Source: Streptomyces sp. SM10 (lineage in GTDB: Bacteria > Actinomycetota > Actinomycetes > Streptomycetales > Streptomycetaceae). Taken from it: a stretch of 64,000 nt of DNA. The notes beneath the pieces were generated by a model that worked only from the letters and a program-made list of their open reading frames with translations, was not told the origin of the DNA and searched no databases. Shown one piece after another: positions 32,970-40,256 of the stretch. The translations under genes were made by a program, and so were the position numbers. The stretch is from positions 62,001 through 126,000 of the forward strand of contig NZ_NEUF01000108.1 in assembly GCF_002910915.1 (NCBI RefSeq). Reading direction: 5' to 3'. The first letter of the stretch is position 1. Each line of letters begins with the position of its first letter.

Positions 32970-33152
32970 ATGTCGCAGTCTTCCTTCCGCGTCGCACGCC
33001 GGACCAGACGGACCGTCGCACTGGCCGGCCTGCTGTTCTGCGCACTCACCGCCGTCTCGGCCCACACCCAGGCGTCCGCCACTCCGCCCGCCGGCGCCGC
33101 GGGAAGCCTGAGCACCGCGGAGTCGGGCGAGGAGACCACCGGCTGGGACTGA
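32970..33152 (+). CDS. small secreted peptide (60 residues)
   Basis: ATG 32970 has CAGGAG 8 bases upstream, a very good start. The sequence has a basic n-region (RVARRTRRT), hydrophobic core (VALAGLLFCALTAVSA) and a likely signal-peptidase site near SA-HTQASA-TPP. The mature peptide would be about 23-27 residues, acidic, ending ETTGWD, without Cys. It may be a signalling or surface peptide. It lies 98 bases before the SARP start. A RiPP precursor role for the distant LanB-like enzyme is possible but disfavoured by the Sec signal. Confidence 0.65.
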   Translation: MSQSSFRVARRTRRTVALAGLLFCALTAVSAHTQASATPPAGAAGSLSTAESGEETTGWD

Positions 33153-33250
33153 CGGTCCGGCGTGGCCGCGTTCACCGCGGCTCTCGTACACAGCCCGGAC
33201 GCGGCTTCCGGCCGGGCACCGAACCGAGTCGATGTGCGGTGGTGGCGGGC

Positions 33251-35173
33251 ATGACGGAATTCCTGGTCCTGGGCTCCCTGGAGATGCGGCGGTCCGGCGA
33301 AGTCGTGCCCGTACGGGGCATGCGGCAGCAGAAGCTCCTCGCGCTGCTCCTGATCGGCGCGGGCCGGGTGGTCCCGGTGGACTTCCTGGTGGACGAGCTG
33401 TGGGACACCCCTCCGTCGTCCGCCCGTACACAGGTCCACAACGCGGTCCACGACCTGCGGCGCATCCTGCCGGTGGGCGGCGGGAGCAGCCTGGTCACCG
33501 CGGACATCGGATACCGGCTCACCGTCCCCGGCGGCGCCCTCGACATGCACCTCTTCACCTGCCGGGTCCGCGCGGCCAAGGCGGCGGAGCGGGAGGGGCG
33601 CCTCACCGAATCGGTCCGACTGCTCCAGTCGGCGGTGGACCTCTGGCGCGGCGACGCCTTCGTCGGGATCAAGTGCTCCGCCGTCCTCGGTGCCGCGGTG
33701 AAGCTCGACGAGCAGCGGCTGACCGCGATCGAGGACCTCATGGCCCTGCGCCTGAGGGCGGGGGAGGGAAGTTCGCTGGTCGGTGAATTGCACGCTCTGA
33801 TCGCGAGGTACCCGCTGCGGGACGCCCTGCGCGGCAGCCTGATGACCGCGCTCTGCCGCAGCGGTCGCCAGGCCGACGCCCTCGCGGTCTACGACGAGGG
33901 AAGGCGCCACCTCGCGGAGGAGCTCGGACTCGAACCCGGTTCCGGGCTGCGGGCCCTGCACGCGGAGATCCTCGCGGACTCCCCGGCCGTCCACGGCGCG
34001 GTGAGGCACGACACGACCGGACGGGAGGGCGAGATGCCCGCGCCCCCGGCCGGGGCACCCGCCGCTTCCGGCCCCGCCGGCCGGAACTTCCTGCCGCGCG
34101 ACCTGCCCGACTTCACCGGTCGGACCACCGACCTGCGCCGTCTGCTGGACGCCGTCGGGCGGGGCGGCGCCGGCGCGCCACGGGTCGTCGCGGTCGACGG
34201 CACGGCCGGCGTCGGCAAGACCGTCCTGGCGGTGCACGCCGGGCACCGGCTCGCCCCGGACCACCCCGACGGGCAGTACGCCGTCGAGCTGCACGGCTTC
34301 AGCCCGCTGCGGGGGCCGGTGACGCCCGAGGAGGCCCTGGGTACGCTCCTCCAGGCCGACGGGATCGCCGCGGACGCGCTCCCGGTGGGACTGGCGCCGC
34401 GCAGCGCCCTGTGGCGGTCGAGGCTGGCGGGCCGGCGCAGCCTGCTGATCCTCGACGACGCGCTGGACACCGGGCAGATCCGCCCGCTGCTGCCCGGCAC
34501 GGGCGGGGTGACAGTGCTCGTGACCAGCCGACGCAGGCTCACCGCGCTGGACGGTTCGGTCCCGCTGTCACTGGATGTGATGCCGCAGGAGGACGCCGTC
34601 ACCCTGTTCGGCCGGATCACGGGGGAGGAGCGGGCGGCCCGGGAGCCGGACCAGGTCGCGCGCGCGGTCGAGCTGTGCGGGCATCTGCCCCTGGCCGTCC
34701 GTATGGCCGCGACCCGGCTGCGGGACCGGCCCGCGATGAGGGCCGGGGACCTCGTCACCCGTCTGACGGGCACCACGAGCCGGATGCGCTGCCTGCGGAC
34801 CGCCGAGCGCGACCTCATGCCCCTGCTCCGTGTGTCGTACCTGCGTCTGAGCCCTGCGGAGCGGCGGTACAGCCGGCTTCTGAGCCTGCACCCCGCGGCC
34901 TCCTTCGACCTGGACAGGGCCGCGGCCGTCACCGGCCTCGGCCCCGACGACGCGGAGCAGCTCGTCGACGTCCTGCTCGACAACAATCTGATCCGGCAGG
35001 ACGCCGCCGCCCGCTTCTCCTTCCACGCACTGGTCCGGGACTGCACCCGTGAGCTGCCCGTGGAGGAGGAGGCGCGGGGTCAGCGCCCGGTGACGGACAA
35101 CGCGTCCGGGGCCAGTGCCGGGACGAGGCCCTCGGCCGCCGCCCGGGTCAGCAGGCCCCGGATCGCCGCGTAG
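33251..35173 (+). CDS. AfsR-like SARP regulator, truncated after the NB-ARC domain
   Basis: ATG 33251 (TEFLVLGSLEMRR) starts a 640-residue protein; GTG 33239 is also possible. Residues 1-95 are the OmpR-like SARP DNA-binding domain (QQKLLALLLIGAGRVVPVDFLVDELW), ~95-245 the BTAD helical domain, and ~280-560 NB-ARC with P-loop GTAGVGKTVLAVH, Walker B SLLILDDALD and CGHLPLAVRMAATRL, then the winged-helix end FHALVRDCTREL. AfsR itself continues with TPR repeats; here the frame instead runs ~30 residues antisense into mqnD (ASGASAGTRPSAAAR). It is probably the pathway activator, cut off at the cluster border. Confidence 0.85.
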   Translation: MTEFLVLGSLEMRRSGEVVPVRGMRQQKLLALLLIGAGRVVPVDFLVDELWDTPPSSARTQVHNAVHDLRRILPVGGGSSLVTADIGYRLTVPGGALDMHLFTCRVRAAKAAEREGRLTESVRLLQSAVDLWRGDAFVGIKCSAVLGAAVKLDEQRLTAIEDLMALRLRAGEGSSLVGELHALIARYPLRDALRGSLMTALCRSGRQADALAVYDEGRRHLAEELGLEPGSGLRALHAEILADSPAVHGAVRHDTTGREGEMPAPPAGAPAASGPAGRNFLPRDLPDFTGRTTDLRRLLDAVGRGGAGAPRVVAVDGTAGVGKTVLAVHAGHRLAPDHPDGQYAVELHGFSPLRGPVTPEEALGTLLQADGIAADALPVGLAPRSALWRSRLAGRRSLLILDDALDTGQIRPLLPGTGGVTVLVTSRRRLTALDGSVPLSLDVMPQEDAVTLFGRITGEERAAREPDQVARAVELCGHLPLAVRMAATRLRDRPAMRAGDLVTRLTGTTSRMRCLRTAERDLMPLLRVSYLRLSPAERRYSRLLSLHPAASFDLDRAAAVTGLGPDDAEQLVDVLLDNNLIRQDAAARFSFHALVRDCTRELPVEEEARGQRPVTDNASGASAGTRPSAAARVSRPRIAA

Positions 35174-35979
35174 CCGCTCTCGCCGAGGTCGGCGGTGAAT
35201 TCGTTCACGTAGAGACCGATGTGCTGGTCGGCGACGGCCGGGTCCATCTCCTGGGCGTGCTCCAGGACGTACGGGCGCGAGCGCTCCGGGTCGTCCCAGG
35301 CCATCCGCACCGAGGCGCGGACCGACGCCGCGAGGCGCTCCAGGGTCTCCTGGCCCAGCGAGCGCTTGGCGATGATCGCGCCGAGCGGGATCGGCAGGCC
35401 GGTGGTCGACTCCCAGTGCTGCCCCATGTCGGCGAGGCTGTGCAGCCCGTAGTTCTGATAGGTGAAGCGGGCCTCGTGGATCACGAGCCCGGCGTCCACC
35501 CGGCCGTCACGCACCGCGGGCATGATCGCGTCGAACGGCATGACGACGATCTCGCCCACGCCGCCCGGCACGACCTCGGCCGCCCACAGCCGGAACAGCA
35601 GATAGGCGGTGGAGCGCTCACTCGGCACGGCGACGGTCTTCCCCGTCAGGTCCGTGCCCGGCTCCTTCGTGAGGACGAGCGGTCCGCAGCCACGCCCCAG
35701 GGCGCCGCCGCACGGGAGCAGGGCGTACTCGTCGAGGACCCACGGCAGGACGGCGTAGGAGACCTTGAGCACGTCGAACTCGCCGCGCTCGGCCATGCCG
35801 TTGGTGAGGTCGATGTCGGCGAAGGTGACGTCGAGCGCGGGGGCCCCGGGGACCCGCCCGTGTGCCCAGGCGTCGAAGACGAAGGTGTCGTTCGGGCACG
35901 GCGAGAAGGCGATCCGCAGCGCGGGGAGCGGTGCGCCGGTGCTCGGGGTGTCAGTCACGGTGTCGGCCGAGTCGGTCAT
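35080..35979 (-). CDS. mqnD: 1,4-dihydroxy-6-naphthoate synthase (futalosine pathway)
   Basis: The 299-residue protein has the MqnD signature near the start (LRIAFSPCPNDTFVFDAWAHG), then DIDLTNGMAERGEFDVLKVSYAVLP, LVIHEARFTYQNYGLHSLADMGQHWE and LGAIIAKRSLG. It converts cyclic de-hypoxanthine futalosine to 1,4-dihydroxy-6-naphthoate in menaquinone synthesis. mqnB lies directly upstream and overlaps its start by 29 bases, the same order as SCO4327-SCO4326 in S. coelicolor. Its 3' end overlaps the convergent SARP reading frame by 94 bases. Confidence 0.95.
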   Translation of the reverse strand: MTDSADTVTDTPSTGAPLPALRIAFSPCPNDTFVFDAWAHGRVPGAPALDVTFADIDLTNGMAERGEFDVLKVSYAVLPWVLDEYALLPCGGALGRGCGPLVLTKEPGTDLTGKTVAVPSERSTAYLLFRLWAAEVVPGGVGEIVVMPFDAIMPAVRDGRVDAGLVIHEARFTYQNYGLHSLADMGQHWESTTGLPIPLGAIIAKRSLGQETLERLAASVRASVRMAWDDPERSRPYVLEHAQEMDPAVADQHIGLYVNEFTADLGESGYAAIRGLLTRAAAEGLVPALAPDALSVTGR

Positions 35980-36664
35980 GCGGGGTCCAACCTTCCACTA
36001 CGGGTGCGGTCTTCCCGAACGCCTCGGTGAGCGCCGCGAGGGCGTCGCCGATGCGCCAGGCCTCGCGGTCGCGCGGCCCCACGGCGTTCGAGACGGCCCG
36101 GAGCTCCAGCGCCGGCACACCGAACCGGTCGGCGGCCTCCGCGACGCCGAAGCCCTCCATGGCCTCGGCGACGGCTCCGGGGTGCGCGGCCAGCAGCGCG
36201 GCGGTGCGGGCCGCGCTGCCGGTCACGGTGGAGACGGTGAGGACGGGGCCCGGCACGGCGCCGGTGGCCTCCGCGACGTCCCGTACGAGGGGCGCGGGCG
36301 GCACGAAGGTGTCCCGGCCGAAGCCGAGACCGGTGACGGGCACGAAGCCGTCCGGGGTCTCGGCCCCCAGGTCCGCCGCCACGATGCCGGTGGCCACGAC
36401 GAGGGAGCCGACCGGTGCGGCGGGCGCGAAGCCGCCGCCGATCCCGGCCGAGACGACCAGGGCGTACGGCTCCGGGGCGCGGGCGAGGGCGCAGGCGGTG
36501 GCGGCGGCCGCTGCGGCCGGGCCCACACCCCCCGCGAGGACGTCGTAGGGCCCGGCCCGGTGCAGCTCGGCGCCCGGCACCTCGTGCACCTCCGGCTCAC
36601 CCCCGAACGCACGCGTGACCGCGTCCCTTTCGGCCGGGACGGCGGTCACGACGAGCACACGCAC
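35951..36664 (-). CDS. mqnB: futalosine hydrolase
   Basis: 237 residues of the nucleoside phosphorylase/hydrolase fold: VLVVTAVPAERDAV at the start, AGGVGPAAAAAATACALA, VSAGIGGGFAP, and the nucleoside-binding AMEGFGVAEAA. It splits futalosine to hypoxanthine and de-hypoxanthine futalosine. Translationally coupled with mqnD (29-base overlap). Both are core genes, which shows that the chromosome backbone resumes here after the cluster. Confidence 0.93.
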   Translation of the reverse strand: MRVLVVTAVPAERDAVTRAFGGEPEVHEVPGAELHRAGPYDVLAGGVGPAAAAAATACALARAPEPYALVVSAGIGGGFAPAAPVGSLVVATGIVAADLGAETPDGFVPVTGLGFGRDTFVPPAPLVRDVAEATGAVPGPVLTVSTVTGSAARTAALLAAHPGAVAEAMEGFGVAEAADRFGVPALELRAVSNAVGPRDREAWRIGDALAALTEAFGKTAPVVEGWTPHDRLGRHRD

Positions 36665-36690
36665 AGCGGTGGTCCCTGGAGTCAGGGGGG

Positions 36691-37173
36691 TCAGGAGGTC
36701 TTCTTGAGCTGGAAGTGCCAGACGCCCGTGAGCTTCTGACCCTTGGTCTCGACGATGCTGACCTGCGTCTTGGACGCGGTGCTCTCGCCGGTCTGGCTGG
36801 CGAAGAAGGCGCTGCCGGGGATGGTCCGGTAGGTCTTCTTGTACGGCTCCTGCTCGGCCTGCTGGCCGTTGATGAAGAGGGTCCAGCCGTGGTCGGCGAC
36901 CTCGGGGTCGACACCGAAGTGGACCTTGTCGTCCATCGCGACCTCGACGGACTTCTCCGCCTTCTTGTTGAGGCAGCCCTGGATCTCGGACTCCTTGAGG
37001 GCGTCGCCGTCGTTGTAGCAGGCGGCCTCGGTGCTCACCGAGTTGTCGCCGACCGTCACGGTGGCGAGCGGCGTCGGCTTGTCGCAGGCGGACAGGACAA
37101 GGAGTCCCGCGGACACGGCACCAAGAGCGACGCCGATTCGACGGCCCTTACCGGAGAAGAACGCAACGGTCAT
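36691..37173 (-). CDS. DUF2771-family lipoprotein
   Basis: The 160-residue protein has a basic N-terminus (GKGRR), a hydrophobic core (IGVALGAVSAGLLV) and the lipobox LSAC at about residue 30, so it should be lipidated and surface-exposed. The mature region contains CYNDGDALKESEIQGC (probable disulfide) and HFGVDPEVADHGWTLFINGQQ, the DUF2771 pattern known beside mqnB in Streptomyces. Function unknown. It is transcribed toward mqnB with a 26-base gap. Confidence 0.8.
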   Translation of the reverse strand: MTVAFFSGKGRRIGVALGAVSAGLLVLSACDKPTPLATVTVGDNSVSTEAACYNDGDALKESEIQGCLNKKAEKSVEVAMDDKVHFGVDPEVADHGWTLFINGQQAEQEPYKKTYRTIPGSAFFASQTGESTASKTQVSIVETKGQKLTGVWHFQLKKTS

Positions 37174-37200
37174 GCGCCGAAGGTTATCGGTCGGTGCCGC

Positions 37201-38646
37201 TCACGCCACGCGGGGGTGCGGTGAGCCGCGCCGGGCGGCCCCCAGGAGGCCCCGTACGGAGGCGGTCGCACCGAGGGCGAGGAGCCCGGCCGCGACCGAC
37301 ATGCCCAGTACTCCGTTGAGGGGGAGCGCGATGCCGATCGCCCCGCCGACGACCCAGGACATCTGGAGCAGCGTCTCCGACCGGGCGAAGGCCGACGTGC
37401 GCACCTCCTCCGGCACGTCGCGCTGGATCATCGCGTCCAGCGACAGCTTGGAGAGCGCCTGGGTGAATCCGGCGACCGCGGCCAGCGCGGCGACCATCAC
37501 CGTGCTGAAGAAGACCGCGGCGAGCACGGCGACGCCCAGGGCCAGCCCCAGCACCGTCGCGACGATCACCTCGGGGCCGCGCGCCCTCAGCCATGAGCCC
37601 ACCGCGGTCCCGCACGCGTTGCCCGTGCCCGCGGCGACGCCGACGATGCCGAGGGAGACGGCGGCGCTCTGCCCGGCGAGGGGGTGCTCGCGCAGCAGGA
37701 ACGCCAGGAAGAAGATGAGGAAGCCGGAGAGCGCCCGGTGCGCGGCGTTCGCCTGGAGACCGTGCAGGACGGACGGGCCGACGGACCGCAGCCCCGGCGG
37801 CTTCTCCCGCCCGCGCCTCCTCCGGAGCGTGCTGCCGCCCCTGCCGCCCTTGGGGGTGCGGGGGAGCGGGGCCCGTGCCGCCTCCTCGTGCGGGACGACG
37901 AGGCGGGCCTTGCGCTCGCCCTTGGCGGAGTCGACCTTGTGGGGCAGCGTGAAGGCGAGGACGGTCCCGCCGAGGAAGATCGCGCAGGCGCCGTAGAGCG
38001 GCCAGGGGGATCCGATGGTCTGCAGCCCCGCCCCGATCGGAGCCGCGATGCCGGTGGCCAGCAGCCCGGCCAGGGTGACCCGCGAGTTCGCCTTCACCAG
38101 GGAGAAGCGGGGCGGGAGGAGCCGGGGGACGACGGCGCTGCGCACCACCCCGTACGCCTTCGAGCAGACCAGGACGCCGAGGGCCGCCGGATAGAGCTCC
38201 AGGCCGCCCGTGGCGACCGCGCCCGACATCGTGATCGCGAGCACCGCACGGGCGAACATCGCGCCGGCCATCGCGGCGCGGCGGCCGTGCGGCAGCCGGT
38301 CCAGGAGCGGGCCGACCACCGGGGCGAGCAGGGTGAAGGGGGCCATCGTGACGGCGAGGTAGAGGGCGACGCGCCCGCGTGCCTCGTCGGTCGGTACGGA
38401 GAAGAACACCGTGGAGGCGAGCGCCACGGTGATCATGACGTCGCCCGCGCCGTTGACCGCGTGCAGTTCGATCAGCTTGCCGAGGCCGGACTCGCCCGCC
38501 CCGTGGGCGTGGGTCGCCTTGCGGATTGCTCGCGCGGTGCCGGTGAACGGGGCGCGCAGGGCACGGCCCATCGCCCGGCCCGCCCTGCGGAGCGGACCGG
38601 ATCCGTCGGACGACCTGGCGGCAGCCACGTGGTCATAGTGCCCCAC
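37201..38646 (-). CDS. MFS transporter
   Basis: 481 residues with about 12 membrane helices. The N-terminal ~65 residues are cytoplasmic (FTGTARAIRKATHAHGAGESGLGKLIELHAV), then GAGDVMITVALASTVFF, AVTMAPFTLLAPVVGPLLDRLPHGRR (motif A-like) and a central loop rich in Arg/Lys (RKARLVVPHEEAARAPLPRTPKGGRGG). This family of actinobacterial MFS proteins lacks a known substrate. It is divergent from the DUF3027 gene. It carries a very basic loop but no sign of recent transfer. Confidence 0.85.
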   Translation of the reverse strand: MGHYDHVAAARSSDGSGPLRRAGRAMGRALRAPFTGTARAIRKATHAHGAGESGLGKLIELHAVNGAGDVMITVALASTVFFSVPTDEARGRVALYLAVTMAPFTLLAPVVGPLLDRLPHGRRAAMAGAMFARAVLAITMSGAVATGGLELYPAALGVLVCSKAYGVVRSAVVPRLLPPRFSLVKANSRVTLAGLLATGIAAPIGAGLQTIGSPWPLYGACAIFLGGTVLAFTLPHKVDSAKGERKARLVVPHEEAARAPLPRTPKGGRGGSTLRRRRGREKPPGLRSVGPSVLHGLQANAAHRALSGFLIFFLAFLLREHPLAGQSAAVSLGIVGVAAGTGNACGTAVGSWLRARGPEVIVATVLGLALGVAVLAAVFFSTVMVAALAAVAGFTQALSKLSLDAMIQRDVPEEVRTSAFARSETLLQMSWVVGGAIGIALPLNGVLGMSVAAGLLALGATASVRGLLGAARRGSPHPRVA

Positions 38647-39080
38647 CCCCCGCCGTCACGAACCCATGATCGGGCCGGGGCGTGGCGCGGGGGCGCTCCG
38701 TCGGGTGAGTCGTCCCCGGGCGGGAGATGGCCGGGATGCACCATCGGTCCCGGGCGGATCCCGGGCGGATCCGGCTCGGTCCGGAGCGGATCGGGGGGCT
38801 TTCCGGAAGGGTTCCGGTCCACTTTGGGACGGGCAGGTGGGCGTGGGGCGGCGGAGAGGGTAGCGTGCACTCACGCGCCACCGGCGGTTGTTCTTGGCCG
38901 CGCGCCTCTCCGCGATCCCGCAGAATGGGTGGCAGAAGGCGCGCCCGAGGCAGGCACAACGGGTGTGGACGTCGACGCGGCCCCCAGGTCCGCTCCGCTC
39001 ACAACTGTCATGGCCGAAATCGGACATCGATGGGGCTGCTGGCGCGCTCGTGAGACGGCGTATGGAGAGAAGCGAGACCT
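38647..39080. other. 434-base divergent region with GC repeats and a possible 24-codon leader frame
   Basis: Between the MFS gene (minus) and the DUF3027 gene (plus). At 38745-38775 an 11-bp unit GCGGATCCCGG-like is repeated in tandem, and more GGATC/CCGGA segments follow to 38830. A 24-codon frame (39010-39084, MAEIGHRWGCWRARETAYGEKRDL) overlaps the GTG start at 39081 by four bases; it has no good SD. Otherwise no gene is visible. Confidence 0.45.
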
Positions 39081-40013
39081 GTGAGTGCTGCGACGACGCG
39101 AAGCCGTACGGCCCGTACCCCCGCCCCCGACCGCCTGTGCGCCGAGGCGGTAGACCTCGCACGCGCGGCGGCCGAGGAGGCCGCCGCGCCCGGAGTGGTG
39201 GGTGAGCACGTGGCGCTGGTCTCCGAGGGAGACCGGGTCGTCACCCACTACTTCGAGTCCAAGGAGCCCGGCTACCGGGGCTGGCGCTGGGCGGTGACGG
39301 TCGCCAGGGCCTCCCGCGCCAAGAACGTCACCCTTGACGAAACGGTGCTGCTGCCCGGCTCCGACGCGCTCCTGGCCCCCGAGTGGGTGCCCTGGAGCGA
39401 GCGCCTGCGGCCGGGCGACATGGGGCCCGGCGACCTCCTGCCCACCGAGGCGGAGGACCCGCGCCTGGAGCCCGGCTGGACGGGCGAGGACGAGCCCCTG
39501 CCGAACTCCGCCGTCTCCGAGGTGTCGCAGGAGCTGGCCGCTCTCGCCGACACCGAGGACGCGGAGCTCACCACGCTGCCCGCGACGAGCAGGGGCTCGA
39601 TCGCCTCGGTCGCGGACGAGCTCGGCACGCGGCGTGCGCGGGTGCTGTCCCGGTACGGCCTGGGTCAGGCGGCGGACCGGTGGGACGAGGAGTTCGGCGC
39701 GAGGACACCCATGGCGCAGGCCGCGCCCGCGTCCTGCGTCACGTGCGCGTTCCTGGTGCCGATGGCGGGGTCCCTGAAGCAGGCCTTCGGGGTCTGCGCG
39801 AACGAGTTCGCCCCGGCGGACGGCCGGGTGGTCTCGCTGTCGTACGGCTGCGGGGGGCACTCCGAGGCGGCGGTCATGCCGAAACCGCCCAAACCGGCGC
39901 CGCACGCCTTGGACACGATGAAGGTGGACGACTACCCGCTGCGTCCCGCGGACGACTCGGGCTCGGTCCCGTTCCGGCCGGACGGCTCGACGGAGGACCT
40001 GGGCCACTCCTGA
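39081..40013 (+). CDS. DUF3027-family protein
   Basis: GTG 39081 behind GGAGAGAAGCGAG starts a 310-residue protein. Its N-terminal region (DRLCAEAVDLARAAAEEAA, VGEHVALVSEGDRVVTHYFESKEPGYRGWRWAVTVAR) and C-terminal part with four cysteines (ASCVTCAFLVPMAGSLKQAFGVCANEF ... LSYGCGGHSEA) match DUF3027, a conserved actinobacterial family. The cysteines could bind metal. No function is known to me. A 15-bp hairpin follows the stop directly. Confidence 0.85.
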   Translation: MSAATTRSRTARTPAPDRLCAEAVDLARAAAEEAAAPGVVGEHVALVSEGDRVVTHYFESKEPGYRGWRWAVTVARASRAKNVTLDETVLLPGSDALLAPEWVPWSERLRPGDMGPGDLLPTEAEDPRLEPGWTGEDEPLPNSAVSEVSQELAALADTEDAELTTLPATSRGSIASVADELGTRRARVLSRYGLGQAADRWDEEFGARTPMAQAAPASCVTCAFLVPMAGSLKQAFGVCANEFAPADGRVVSLSYGCGGHSEAAVMPKPPKPAPHALDTMKVDDYPLRPADDSGSVPFRPDGSTEDLGHS

Positions 40014-40022
40014 CGCTCCTGC

Positions 40023-40056
40023 CCGCCGCCGGGGCGCACCCGCGCCCCGGCGGCGG
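40023..40056 (+). terminator. 15-bp perfect hairpin terminator after the DUF3027 gene
   Basis: CCGCCGCCGGGGCGC (40023-40037) and its perfect complement (40042-40056) flank an ACCC loop, 10 bases after the stop codon. Confidence 0.8.
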
Positions 40057-40256
40057 TCCTGCCCCGGTCCTTCTCCTCGTCCGGGTGCGCCGGAGCTCCC
40101 TCCGGGCGATTCCGTCCCTTCCGGTGAATTGCGGACGACGCCCCGGGCGGGGGCGCGCGGCCGTGGCCCGGTGCGGGGCGCGGGCGTGGTTCCCGGTCGC
40201 GGTACCTTCGGGCGCACACTGGGCGTCACGGGTCACCGGAAGAGCGGAGTACGAGC

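Noticed and set aside
32970-33152. RiPP precursor for the LanB-like enzyme
   Set aside because: A typical Sec signal peptide, no Cys, and 14.6 kb from the enzyme; kept only as a low-probability alternative.
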